DNA of 64,000 bases. It comes from Oscillospiraceae bacterium HV4-5-C5C (GTDB taxonomy: Bacteria > Bacillota > Clostridia > Saccharofermentanales > Fastidiosipilaceae). The notes beneath the pieces are model-generated. The model searched no databases, had not been told where the DNA came from, and saw only the letters and a program-made list of their open reading frames with translations. Of the stretch, positions 1-8,029 are shown piece by piece. Position 1 is the first letter of the stretch; every line of letters begins with the position of its first letter. The stretch covers positions 159,915-223,914 of the forward strand of contig JAAVLZ010000002.1 of the NCBI GenBank assembly GCA_012034405.1. The letters run 5' to 3'. Made by a program: the position numbers and the translations under genes.

Positions 1-1222
1 TGGCCGCAAAATGCTCCGGGGGGAAAACCGGAATCCCGGCGAAGACAATATCCTCACTGCCTTCGCACAAACTGTCGCCAATGCGGTAAATGCCCGGATC
101 AAAGACACCGATGATATCACCGGCGTACGCTTCTTCTACCACCTTATGATCTTGGGCCATGAACTGCTGGGGCTGAGCCAGGCGAATGCTTTTTTTGGTG
201 CGGACCTGCCGCACTTCCATATTTTTTTCATAGGCGCCGGAGCAAATCCGGATAAAAGCCAGGCGGTCCCGGTGATCAGGGTTCATGTTAGCCTGAATTT
301 TGAAGACAAAACCGGAGAAGCAGGGACTGGCGGAGGGAATGACCCCCTGATTGCTGGAACGGTCCAGCGGCGGCGGCGCCATTTTCAGAAACGCTTTTAA
401 AAACGTCTCCACGCCAAAATTCGTCAGCGCTGAGCCAAAAAACAGCGGAGTCAGCTCGCCCTTAAGCACACGTTCAAGGGAAAACGTTTCTCCCGCCTCT
501 TCCAGCAGAGTGATATCATCTCTCAGCTTTTGAACATCCGCGTCCGACCCAAGTTCCCGTGGCAGGTCAGGAGAAGCCAGATCAACGGAGAGGGCCTTTA
601 CTTTGCTGGCGCCATGGTCTCCGCTGTGTTCATCAAAAAACTCCACCTTACCGCTCTGACGGTTGTAGATGCCTCTGAATCGGCCGTCCCGGCCAATGGG
701 CCAGTTCATGGGATAACTGAAAATGCCCAGCACCTGTTCCAGCTCATCCATCAGATCAAGCGGTGGCAGCGCCGCCCGGTCCATTTTATTGATGAACGTA
801 AAAATGGGAATGTGGCGCAGGCGGCAGACCTGAAAGAGCTTGATGGTCTGTGGCTCTACACCTTTGGCTCCGTCCAGCAGCATGACCGCGGCATCGGCCG
901 CGCACAGGGTACGGTAGGTATCTTCTGAAAAATCCTGATGCCCCGGAGTATCCAGGATGTTGATGCAGTAGCCGTCATAATCAAACTGCATCACGGAACT
1001 GGTAACAGATATACCTCTTTGCTTTTCTATCTCCATCCAGTCACTGGTAGCATGCCGGCTGGCTTTACGGGCTTTAACCGAGCCAGCCAGATGAATCGCG
1101 CCCCCATACAGCAGCAGCTTTTCAGTCATGGTGGTTTTACCTGCGTCCGGGTGGGAAATTATGGCAAAGGTACGGCGCCGGGCAACTTCGCGGCGAATTT
1201 GTTTTTCTGGTACTGGTGACAT
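1..1222 (-). CDS. prfC: Peptide chain release factor 3 (RF3), partial
   Basis: RF3 is a translational GTPase that removes RF1/RF2 from the ribosome after peptide release. Reading the reverse strand from ATG at 1222 gives an uninterrupted frame of about 407 residues that runs off the left edge, so the C-terminal part (usual length about 530) is missing. Visible GTPase motifs are HPDAGKTT (residues 24-31, G1), DTPGH (91-95, G3) and NKMD near residue 145 (G4); the RHATSDWMEIEKQRGIS stretch is the typical RF3 switch I region. The start is set by an AGGAG seven bases upstream. It lies downstream of the DUF815 ATPase on the same strand with a gap of about 150 bp, so it may be co-transcribed or have its own promoter; I saw no clear one. 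Confidence 0.95.
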   Translation of the reverse strand, partial: MSPVPEKQIRREVARRRTFAIISHPDAGKTTMTEKLLLYGGAIHLAGSVKARKASRHATSDWMEIEKQRGISVTSSVMQFDYDGYCINILDTPGHQDFSEDTYRTLCAADAAVMLLDGAKGVEPQTIKLFQVCRLRHIPIFTFINKMDRAALPPLDLMDELEQVLGIFSYPMNWPIGRDGRFRGIYNRQSGKVEFFDEHSGDHGASKVKALSVDLASPDLPRELGSDADVQKLRDDITLLEEAGETFSLERVLKGELTPLFFGSALTNFGVETFLKAFLKMAPPPLDRSSNQGVIPSASPCFSGFVFKIQANMNPDHRDRLAFIRICSGAYEKNMEVRQVRTKKSIRLAQPQQFMAQDHKVVEEAYAGDIIGVFDPGIYRIGDSLCEGSEDIVFAGIPVFPPEHFAA

Positions 1223-1370
1223 ATATAAACTCCTTTTTAATCTGAAATCTGGGGCCGTGCAGGCGGATCAGTTCCGCGGCAGGCCGTGGACTCATACCGA
1301 ACCAGAAGGTGGGCTTCAGCGCGCTGCGCTTTGTTCCGGTTCCGGATAGCTGGCGGTGCCAAACGGCCAG

Positions 1371-2834
1371 CTAAGGACGGGCCTCCGGAGAGGAGGCGGC
1401 GGAGCCTTGTCTTTTCCCCAGACGGTCATCTATAAACTGACGCGCGACGCGCGGCGAACGGCTGGCCCGGCGGTTGCTCCAGACCAGGGCTTCTTGCTGC
1501 AGCTGCTCCATTGAACCGGCAAAGCCGCGGGCCAGGGCCAGGTGCCGGATGATTGCCAGATATTCAGTTTGCAGCGGCTGCCGGAAGGTGAGATGCAGAC
1601 CAAAGCGGTCGGCCAGACTCAGACGCTCGTCCCGCTCATCATCCGCAAAGCGGGCGCTGCTTTCAGGATCACCGGATTCAGCCAGCAAATGCCGGCGGTT
1701 GGAAGTGGCGCAGATCAATATATTGCTGCCCCGTTCCGTTAAGCCGCCCTCAAGCAGGCGTTTGAGCTGGTGATACTCAGCTCCGGCATCTGAAAAAGAC
1801 AGGTCATCAAACAGCAGGATAAAATGCTGGGTCTGCCGGCTTAGTCGGGGCAGCCAGGTATGGAGCTGGTCCATCGTCTCAGGACTGACTTCAATCAAGC
1901 GCAGTCCCTGTCCGGCATAGCGAGGTAGTACTGCCCGGACGGCGGAGGACTTACCACTGCCGCGGGGCCCTGTCAGCAGGACATCATGGGCAAAGTCTCC
2001 GCGTACAAAGCCAGCTATGGTTTGATCCAGCCGGCTGAGATTGCCGCTGTAATCATAAAGCAAGTCAAACGCTGCGTCCGGCAGCTCCCGGCGCAGCGGT
2101 TCCAGCTGTCCATGCCGGAGACTCAGCGCGGGATAACAGGCGGTCAGGCCAGCACCCTGGGTGCGGTGGAACTGCTGCAGTTGCCGTAAAGCCGCGGCCC
2201 AGGCTCCCGGGAGGCTTAATGTAGACAGCAACTGCTGCTGCAAGTCGGAGGCCTCTGGTAAAATACCCGCATTGACAGCAGGAGTCGGGAGCAGCCGCGC
2301 GCTGTCCGGCTCAGGCAACCGCTGCAGCAGCGGCAGCAGCCATTCCTGATCTGAGGCTATGAGCAACTGTCTCAGCTGCAGCCGGATATCTCCCAGATCA
2401 ATCTGAGCTAAATCCTGCAGGGCACTCAGATCCGCCAGCGCCTGGTCTGCCAAGACGGCTGACGTGTACGGGTCAGCCTGCCCGACCGGCCCTGAGATCT
2501 GCGTTTCCGCCGCCAGGTAGCGGGTAAAGGGATTTTCCTGCAGCAGCAGCTGGTGAACCAGCCAGGCCGGCCAGGAACCGGAGGGTTCCTCCTGAAGGAG
2601 ATCAGCATAAAAAGCTGATGTCTGTTTCAGCAGCGCAATGGATGCCAGGGCCTGGTCCCGTGACTGTTCAGGTCGGGCTTCGCCTTCGCTTAACAGCTCA
2701 GCCAGCTGACGGAGCATCAGGCGAAGCTGCTTTACCACAGCCAGCTCCGTGAGCGGACGGTAAACCGTCAGACAATCAAGGGAGACAGCCAGGCGGCGCC
2801 AGGCCTGGGCGGATTGAAACGGACTGGGACGCAT
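1371..2834 (-). CDS. DUF815-family AAA+ ATPase
   Basis: About 487 residues. The C-terminal half is a AAA-type nucleotide-binding module: Walker A GPRGSGKSS, Walker B-like LLFDDLSF, then a sensor region ATSNRRHLL. This order and the wording around it match the DUF815 family (predicted ATPases common in Clostridia). The N-terminal 230 residues are helical, Leu/Gln-rich and without a recognised domain. A longer reading frame begins at 2918, but ATG 2834 has AAGGAGG at the right distance, and the extra 28 codons overlap the divergent yebC promoter, so 2834 is preferred. The cellular role of DUF815 is not established; the family is known only as ATP-binding. It is divergent from yebC and upstream of prfC. 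Confidence 0.85.
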   Translation of the reverse strand: MRPSPFQSAQAWRRLAVSLDCLTVYRPLTELAVVKQLRLMLRQLAELLSEGEARPEQSRDQALASIALLKQTSAFYADLLQEEPSGSWPAWLVHQLLLQENPFTRYLAAETQISGPVGQADPYTSAVLADQALADLSALQDLAQIDLGDIRLQLRQLLIASDQEWLLPLLQRLPEPDSARLLPTPAVNAGILPEASDLQQQLLSTLSLPGAWAAALRQLQQFHRTQGAGLTACYPALSLRHGQLEPLRRELPDAAFDLLYDYSGNLSRLDQTIAGFVRGDFAHDVLLTGPRGSGKSSAVRAVLPRYAGQGLRLIEVSPETMDQLHTWLPRLSRQTQHFILLFDDLSFSDAGAEYHQLKRLLEGGLTERGSNILICATSNRRHLLAESGDPESSARFADDERDERLSLADRFGLHLTFRQPLQTEYLAIIRHLALARGFAGSMEQLQQEALVWSNRRASRSPRVARQFIDDRLGKRQGSAASSPEARP

Positions 2835-2863
2835 GGTGTTTCCTCCTTCAGGTTTGAGATAAG

Positions 2864-2893
2864 TTGCCAAAAACTTTACCAATCTCGTATAAT
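2864..2893 (+). promoter_or_regulatory. Sigma-A type promoter of the yebC operon
   Basis: TTGCCA (2864-2869), an 18-bp spacer and a perfect TATAAT (2888-2893). A start near 2900 would give a leader of about 65 nt before yebC. It lies in the divergent gap with the DUF815 gene. Confidence 0.75.
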
Positions 2894-2966
2894 ACAAAAA
2901 TAACACGTGTACTTTCAAGTCCGCGTTAAATCTTTATGCTTTTCAGGATTATAGACGGAGGAAAAG

Positions 2967-3695
2967 ATGTCAGGTCATTCAAAGTGGAACAATATCAAGC
3001 GCAAAAAAGGCGCGGCGGATGCTGAACGCGGCAAGATCTTTACCAAGATCGGCCGTGAGATTCAGGTAGCAGTTAAAAACGGCGGACCGGACCCGGCAAT
3101 TAACGGCAGGCTGAAGGATATAATTGATAAAGCAAAAGCAAATAATATGCCTAATGATAACATCCAGCGCAGTATCAAGAAAGCCGCTGGTGATGCCAAT
3201 AGTGAAAACTATGAGGATATTATTTATGAAGGTTATGGTGTAGGCGGCGTGGCCGTCATGGTCCGTACCCTGACGGATAACCGTAACCGCACAGCCGGAG
3301 ATGTCCGCCATACCTTTGATAAGTTTGGCGGTAATATGGGCACCACCGGCTGCGTGTCATTTATGTTTGAGGACAAGGGCTGCATCATCATAGACGGTGA
3401 GGAACTGGAGGATGAAGATCAGCTGATGATGGATGCGGTTGAGGCCGGCGCTGAGGATATGAAGGCGGAGGATGGCGCGTTTGTCATCTACACTGCCGTG
3501 GATGATTTTGCCGCGGTCCGTGAGGCGCTTTCCGCCAAGGGCTATGAGCTGGCGGAGGCTGATATAGAGCCGATCCCCAATACCTACGTATCTCTGGATG
3601 ATCCGGATCAGCAGAATCAGCTGAGCCGCATGATTGATATGCTTGAGGACAATGATGATGTACAGGATGTTTATCACAACTGCAGCAATGTCTGA
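2967..3695 (+). CDS. yebC: YebC/PmpR family protein
   Basis: 242 residues, the usual family length. The start [14 protein letters not shown] is the hallmark of YebC/PmpR, followed by [11 protein letters not shown] and the acidic C-terminal half ending in a YHN-type tail. The family was long annotated as a transcriptional regulator; members also relieve ribosome stalling at proline-rich stretches, and which role applies here cannot be told from sequence. The start has GGAGGAAAAG upstream and is the only sensible one. It is the first gene behind a strong promoter and heads a tight operon with a P-loop/Asp23-like protein, a DUF6062 protein and a YedF-like protein. Confidence 0.96.
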   Translation: MSGHSKWNNIKRKKGAADAERGKIFTKIGREIQVAVKNGGPDPAINGRLKDIIDKAKANNMPNDNIQRSIKKAAGDANSENYEDIIYEGYGVGGVAVMVRTLTDNRNRTAGDVRHTFDKFGGNMGTTGCVSFMFEDKGCIIIDGEELEDEDQLMMDAVEAGAEDMKAEDGAFVIYTAVDDFAAVREALSAKGYELAEADIEPIPNTYVSLDDPDQQNQLSRMIDMLEDNDDVQDVYHNCSNV

Positions 3696-3711
3696 GACCG
3701 TGAGCTGAGCC

Positions 3712-4995
3712 ATGCCATTTGGTTGGAACTGGAAAAAAAGTCGGGATCACGCTGCTCAGACCAGGCCTGATCCGCAGGAAAAGCTGGCGTCTTTGCAGGC
3801 TGCCCTGCAAAAACAGCCTGGCGTGCCGCCGGCGGCTGCGGGTGACGCTGACCGGTCAGCTGATCAGCCGCCGGCAGAGGCCTGGCCGCGGCGGGACAAG
3901 ATGGCTGCGGAAGACCGCGGCCCAGCCGATTGGGTGGAGGCTTTCAGCCGGAATTCCCTCAACAATCTGCGCGGCATGCGCGGGCTGCAGCAGGTGGTGA
4001 ATTCACTGCAGCCGGAAGATCTGGAATTTACAAATGACAGTGACCTGCGCAAGGCGCTGTCCAATATAGTGGTGGTGGCGTTTGTGGGCTCCAGCGGGAC
4101 CGGTAAAAGCACGCAGGCTCTGCGGGTGGCGCGGGAACACAGGATTGACTATATCATTGATGACGGCCTGCTGATTCATGGCAGCCGTATTTTGGCGGGA
4201 ACCAGCGCCAAACGGGCCAACACCAAGCTGGAATCCGTCCGCCAGGCTCTGTTCCTGGATGAAACACGCTGCCGTAACATGCGCCGCACCCTGGCGGAGA
4301 ATCATCCCACCACCCTGATGATTCTGGGAACCAGTGAGGGCATGCTGCAAAAAATCTGCGCCAATTTGTGGCTGAACCCGCCGGCTATGCTGATCCGGAT
4401 TGAGGACGTGACCACGGAGGAGCAAAGACGGCTGGCCAGGACTACCCGGCTGACCGAGGGACAACACACCATACCGGTCCCCAGTATGGAGATCAAGCAT
4501 GAGTTCAGCGGCTACTTTCAGGACTACCTGGACCGGTTCAGACGTCGGCCACCGGAGTATCAGTCTGAACTGGATAAACCGATTCTGTCCGGTATGGCCG
4601 GCAGCGGCTACGACGCTGAGCGTACGGTCGTCCGGCCTACCTTTTCAAGCCTGGGCCGTTATTCTATTTCAGATGAAGCTATGCAGCACCTGGTGGACTA
4701 CACCTGTCAGACGGTTCCCGGGGTGGCAGGCGTAACCCGCTTTACCATGGAAAAGGCTACCTACGGGGTGAGCCTGAGCGCGGATCTGGCCTTGTATTTT
4801 GGCTATAATGCCCAGGAGGTCATGCAGGCCGCTCAGGAAACCTTGCGGGATAAACTGGAGCTATACACATCTATCAACATTCTGGCAGTCAATGTCCGGG
4901 CTGCCCGGGTCGTGCACGTTGATAAAAGGAGCAATGGCGGCAGCCCTGCCGCCGGCTCAGTTTATGTCAGTGAGGAAAGCAGGAGAGCGATATGA
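3712..4995 (+). CDS. P-loop ATPase with C-terminal Asp23-like domain
   Basis: 427 residues, soluble. Residues 1-75 are polar and variable. A P-loop GSSGTGKST lies at residues 126-134, preceded by a hydrophobic strand (IVVVAFV). The middle contains conserved-looking stretches (YIIDDGLLIHGSRILAG, FLDETRC, LMILGTSEGML) typical of a small kinase-like NTPase. From about residue 305 the sequence resembles the Asp23/Gls24 fold: SISDEAMQHLVDYTC, VPGVAGVTRF, then alternating strands ending VNVRAARVVHV. Asp23/Gls24 proteins are linked to envelope stress in Gram-positives; the fused ATPase has no function I can name. It starts 16 bp after yebC with only a weak ribosome site and overlaps the next gene by ATGA, so translation is probably coupled. 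Confidence 0.75.
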   Translation: MPFGWNWKKSRDHAAQTRPDPQEKLASLQAALQKQPGVPPAAAGDADRSADQPPAEAWPRRDKMAAEDRGPADWVEAFSRNSLNNLRGMRGLQQVVNSLQPEDLEFTNDSDLRKALSNIVVVAFVGSSGTGKSTQALRVAREHRIDYIIDDGLLIHGSRILAGTSAKRANTKLESVRQALFLDETRCRNMRRTLAENHPTTLMILGTSEGMLQKICANLWLNPPAMLIRIEDVTTEEQRRLARTTRLTEGQHTIPVPSMEIKHEFSGYFQDYLDRFRRRPPEYQSELDKPILSGMAGSGYDAERTVVRPTFSSLGRYSISDEAMQHLVDYTCQTVPGVAGVTRFTMEKATYGVSLSADLALYFGYNAQEVMQAAQETLRDKLELYTSINILAVNVRAARVVHVDKRSNGGSPAAGSVYVSEESRRAI

Positions 4996-5780
4996 GCACT
5001 GATCCCAGCCGAGAAACAATCTATACGATTCCTGTTAATGATGCGTTCAGCCGACCTGAACCCTGTCCGCTTTGCCGGCTGGCTGAACGCTGTGAAGCGG
5101 AGCTGCTGGACTATTATCTGGGACCTTCGCTGATGGAACCGGATGTGCGGCAGCAGACGAACGCCCACGGCTTTTGCCAGTCACACCTGCGGGCCATGTA
5201 CCTGAGCCAAAAGAATCGCCTGGGCCTGGGCTTGATGCTGAGAACCTATCTGGAAGAAGGGCGGAACGAATGGTGTGGCAATCTGAACCAGGCAGCCGGC
5301 GCCCAGGCTGAAAAGCGGCGCCTCTTTGGCACAAAAAACAGCGACAGCGGCAAAGAGGCCTTGCGCCTGGCCGCTCAGAACCTGAGACAGGAGACAGAAG
5401 ACTGTGTGGTCTGTCAGCGCAGTGCCTATACGATGGACCGCTATATGGATGTTTTCTGCTGGCTGTTTGGACATGACCCGGTTTTCCGGCAGAAATTCAA
5501 CCGGACGCAGGCCTTTTGCCGGCCGCATCTGGCTTTGCTGCTGGATTCGGCAGCAAAATATATGGACCGGAGGACTGCCGGTGAGCTTGCGGCGGCCCTG
5601 GCGGACAAACAGGCCCGCTACTGGGATAAATTGTCCCAGGATGTGGAGTGGTTTACTTTAAAGTTTGATTACCGCAATACAGACAAACCCTGGGGAGACG
5701 CCAAGGACGCCTTACCACGGGCGATTGATGAGCTGGAAGGGCGGACGGAAGGAGGCCTGACACCAGATGAATCAACCTGA
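4992..5780 (+). CDS. DUF6062-type protein with duplicated Cys/His metal-binding motifs
   Basis: 262 residues, cytoplasmic, no signal or membrane segment. Two copies of a metal-site pattern are visible: CPLC with a following FCQSH (residues about 24-60), and CVVC with a following FCRPH (about 138-178). Each half thus supplies CxxC plus CxxH, consistent with a duplicated zinc-type site. The pattern and length match DUF6062 proteins of Clostridia, whose function is unknown. It overlaps the upstream ATPase gene by 4 bp (ATGA) and the downstream YedF-like gene by 14 bp, so the three are almost certainly translated from one message. Confidence 0.75.
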   Translation: MSTDPSRETIYTIPVNDAFSRPEPCPLCRLAERCEAELLDYYLGPSLMEPDVRQQTNAHGFCQSHLRAMYLSQKNRLGLGLMLRTYLEEGRNEWCGNLNQAAGAQAEKRRLFGTKNSDSGKEALRLAAQNLRQETEDCVVCQRSAYTMDRYMDVFCWLFGHDPVFRQKFNRTQAFCRPHLALLLDSAAKYMDRRTAGELAAALADKQARYWDKLSQDVEWFTLKFDYRNTDKPWGDAKDALPRAIDELEGRTEGGLTPDEST

Positions 5781-6306
5781 GCCACTGCGGCAGAATACAG
5801 CAGATAAACTCAGCCTGCAGAGCCGGACGGCGGTGATGAGCGACACCGAAACCGTGCTGCTGCCCCTGGAAGCGCCGGTACTGCGCCATACGGAAAGTGG
5901 CGGCGGCAAGACGCTGATCATCCTGGGATCCGTTTCTTTAGGCGCGGATCATCTGCCAGGCGAGGCCGGATTGAGCGGTGGCCTGGCTGCGGCAGGCCAG
6001 GCTAATGGGGTACCGGGACTGGGTGAAGTATTACAGCGACGGTTTTTGCATGCGCTCCGGTCCGTGACACGCAAGCCCGCGGCGCTGCTCTTCCTTAATT
6101 CAGGTGTAAAGCTCCTGGCGGCGCAATCCGCAGTGCATAAGACCCTGCTGGATTTAAGCCAGCAGGGCATAAGACTGTATGCTTGTCAGGAATCGGTTCA
6201 CAGCTATCACATTGAAACGCTGAGCAAAACCGAGCTGTTAAATTCAATCGGCATGGCTGAACTGATGCTGAACATGGACAAAGTGATTACGCTACCCTGT
6301 GGTTAA
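5767..6306 (+). CDS. YedF-like DsrE-fold protein lacking the TusA domain
   Basis: 179 residues. After a polar lead of about 45 residues the sequence follows the DsrE/DsrF-like domain of YedF proteins: KTLIILGSVSLGADHLPGE, then GLGEVLQRRFLHAL, AALLFLNSGVKLLA, LYACQESVHSYHIE and a C-terminal hydrophobic MDKVITLPCG. Full YedF has a TusA/SirA domain in front; there is no room for it here. YedF is associated with selenium or sulfur metabolism in other genomes, but no selenium genes lie in this window. AGGAGG sits 11 bp before the ATG at 5767; a later ATG at codon 24 is also possible. It is the last gene of the yebC operon. Confidence 0.7.
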   Translation: MNQPEPLRQNTADKLSLQSRTAVMSDTETVLLPLEAPVLRHTESGGGKTLIILGSVSLGADHLPGEAGLSGGLAAAGQANGVPGLGEVLQRRFLHALRSVTRKPAALLFLNSGVKLLAAQSAVHKTLLDLSQQGIRLYACQESVHSYHIETLSKTELLNSIGMAELMLNMDKVITLPCG

Positions 6307-6333
6307 GGGGAAAGCAGCCCTGGCTTGTAAATC

Positions 6334-6363
6334 TTGCATGTTTTGTGCCGGCCGTGGTATGAT
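6334..6363 (+). promoter_or_regulatory. Promoter of the small hypothetical gene at 6388
   Basis: TTGCAT (6334-6339), 18-bp spacer, TATGAT (6358-6363). It implies a start near 6370, which rules out translation starting at the upstream ATG at 6334 and supports ATG 6388. Confidence 0.65.
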
Positions 6364-6387
6364 CAAAGGCACGAATTCCGGGGGTTA

Positions 6388-6798
6388 ATGACCGTGGAGC
6401 AAAGTGCTTGTACATATACAATGCTTAGCGTTGAGCTGACTCAAGGCCGTAAAGGGACTGTACGGGCTTTGTTTGATATGCGCAACGGGATCATGAAATG
6501 GCAGGAGACCAATCGCTGGAACCGTAATTTCACACGGTCTTTATCTGACCGGGATGTTCAGCGCCTGCAGGAGATGATCCTGAGTTGCCGGATCCCTCAG
6601 TGGCAGCCTTATTTTCCTGACCGCCCGCATGTTGAAGCCGAGCAGCCTTGTCATGTTCGCTGGGAGCTATCATTATTCAGGAATGATGTGGAGCCGGAGC
6701 TGCACTTTGAGGGTTGTGATGATTTTCCACCATCTTTCGGGCACCTAAGGGATGTGCTGACCCTGGTGATCCGTCAGCCTTTTCAGGTTCTGGACTGA
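6388..6798 (+). CDS. Small hypothetical protein
   Basis: 136 residues from ATG 6388, soluble, no signal peptide. I do not recognise the family. Sequence features are a central basic/aromatic segment (RNGIMKWQETNRWNRNFTRSL), an Asp/Arg-rich helix (SDRDVQRLQEM) and a C-terminal beta-looking half ending LVIRQPFQVLD. It has its own promoter and is followed directly by a hairpin terminator, so it is a monocistronic unit. The start is chosen because GGGGG precedes ATG 6388 and because the upstream ATG lies inside the promoter. Codon use is like that of the neighbours, supporting a real gene. Confidence 0.6.
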   Translation: MTVEQSACTYTMLSVELTQGRKGTVRALFDMRNGIMKWQETNRWNRNFTRSLSDRDVQRLQEMILSCRIPQWQPYFPDRPHVEAEQPCHVRWELSLFRNDVEPELHFEGCDDFPPSFGHLRDVLTLVIRQPFQVLD

Positions 6799-6799
6799 G

Positions 6800-6822
6800 G
6801 CGGCCTGGCAGCCGCTTTTTTT
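6800..6822 (+). terminator. Rho-independent terminator after the 6388 gene
   Basis: GCGGC, six-base loop, GCCGC, then seven T. The stem is short but G/C only and the T run is complete; the last T residues run into the TTGACA before the next gene. Confidence 0.7.
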
Positions 6823-6846
6823 GACAATCGCCGTGGTCTGTTCCTG

Positions 6847-6855
6847 TGCTATACT
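6847..6855 (+). promoter_or_regulatory. Extended -10 promoter for the 6899 gene
   Basis: TGC followed by TATACT (6850-6855) is an extended -10 element. A perfect TTGACA lies at 6821-6826, but the 23-bp spacing is too long for normal use, so the extended -10 probably carries the recognition. Confidence 0.5.
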
Positions 6856-6898
6856 AAATTTATGATGATTGGGTCATGAATACAGTAAGGAGGATCAC

Positions 6899-7240
6899 AT
6901 GTCAGCTAGCATAGTCAGTTTGGAGGGCATAAGTACGGAGTCAGAGGTGGTAGCGCATAAGATCAGGCTTGAGCTATCCGCTCTGCGTCGTATTGGTGTC
7001 CGTTCGGTTAAAATTCTGCACAGCAGCCCTGATCAGGAAACAGAACGGGAGCTGGGGCAGGCCTGCCGCCAACTGCTGAACAATATGCTCGCTGAAAACA
7101 AAATCAGGGCTTTCTGCCCGGGGGAGTTTTTTGGCCCGTTTGAAAAGGAAGGTCAATCCATGGCCCGCTTTGACGGCCACCTGAGGCAAGACCCGGATTG
7201 GGCGCGGCACAACCAGCACATTACAATGGTGGCGCTGTAA
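6899..7240 (+). CDS. Small conserved-looking protein, possible Smr-like fold
   Basis: 113 residues from ATG 6899, which has AAGGAGG eight bases upstream; the ATG at 6869 would overlap the likely transcription start and is rejected. The order SLEGISTESEVVAHKI, then LRRIGVRSVKILHSS, then FCPGEFFGPFE and a final hydrophobic strand HITMVAL resembles the layout of small MutS-related (Smr) domains, but the diagnostic HGxG loop is absent. I therefore treat Smr as a guess. It has its own promoter and sits 80 bp before the uracil-DNA glycosylase gene, so a joint message is possible. Confidence 0.55.
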   Translation: MSASIVSLEGISTESEVVAHKIRLELSALRRIGVRSVKILHSSPDQETERELGQACRQLLNNMLAENKIRAFCPGEFFGPFEKEGQSMARFDGHLRQDPDWARHNQHITMVAL

Positions 7241-7321
7241 TTGATCGATTCATAGTAAAACAGATGGGAGGCGGCAGGTGGCGACTTGCTGCCAGTCTGT
7301 GATTCTTAACAGGTGTGATGC

Positions 7322-8029
7322 ATGATGTCTGACAAACCAAGTAATCCGGATCGTGTCCAACCGCCGCAAGTTGCGGACCAGCCTGCGGCCGCTGCCCAAA
7401 CGGCTGCCTGCGAGGCTGCAAACTGGGGTGATTTTGTCCAGCGCTGTGACAATTGCAGAAACTGTGATCTGGGATCCAGCCGGACCAACTGCGTGGTATG
7501 GCGCGGCGCACTGCCTGCTCCGCTGATGCTGGTGGGGGAAGGTCCCGGCGCCCAGGAGGATTTGGAGGGCAAGCCCTTTGTGGGGCAGTCCGGCCAGTTG
7601 CTGGACTTGCTGCTGCAGGCCAATGGTCTGACTGAACAGCAGCTGCATGTCTGCAATATTGTCAAGTGCCGGCCGCCGGGCAACCGCCAGCCCTCGGAGG
7701 AGGAGGCCCAGGCCTGCCGTCCGCTGTTCCGGGAGCAGTTTTTATTTGTCCGCCCCAAAGTGATCCTGCTATTAGGCGCGACCGCTTACCGCTATTTTAC
7801 CGGCCGCCGGGACGGCATAACCAAGGTGCGCGGCCAATGGATTGAGAATAACGGCTACTTTATCATGCCAACCCTGCATCCGGCTTATGTGCTTCGCGAC
7901 AACCGGCAACGGGACAAAATCTGGGCGGATGTCTGCGCGGTCAGACTTAAACTTGAAGCGCTCGGTCTGCTCGAACCCCTTCAATTTGTTCCGGCCATGC
8001 CGCAGGGCCGTAAAAAGGAGAGCAATTAA
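7322..8029 (+). CDS. Uracil-DNA glycosylase, Fe-S type (family 4/5)
   Basis: 235 residues. Removes uracil from DNA as the first step of base excision repair. After about 40 low-complexity residues come CDNCRNC, the family motif GEGPGAQEDLEGKPFVG, NIVKCRPPGNRQP and the active-site motif HPAYVLR. The cysteines in CRNC, VKCRPP and AQACRPL give the four-cysteine 4Fe-4S pattern of family 4 enzymes. Family 4 usually has GEAPG; here it is GEGPG. Two consecutive ATG codons at 7322/7325 are possible starts. Its stop codon overlaps the start of the C39-like peptidase gene by one base (TAATG), so the two are translationally coupled. Confidence 0.9.
   Translation: MMSDKPSNPDRVQPPQVADQPAAAAQTAACEAANWGDFVQRCDNCRNCDLGSSRTNCVVWRGALPAPLMLVGEGPGAQEDLEGKPFVGQSGQLLDLLLQANGLTEQQLHVCNIVKCRPPGNRQPSEEEAQACRPLFREQFLFVRPKVILLLGATAYRYFTGRRDGITKVRGQWIENNGYFIMPTLHPAYVLRDNRQRDKIWADVCAVRLKLEALGLLEPLQFVPAMPQGRKKESN

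Noticed and set aside
11..1349. Several plus-strand open frames at the left edge
   Set aside because: They are shadows of the minus-strand prfC reading frame, which carries all GTPase motifs.
1347..1373. Perfect 8-bp inverted repeat (TAGCTGGC/GCCAGCTA) at the stop of the DUF815 gene
   Set aside because: No T run follows on the minus strand, so I do not call it a terminator; it may be chance.
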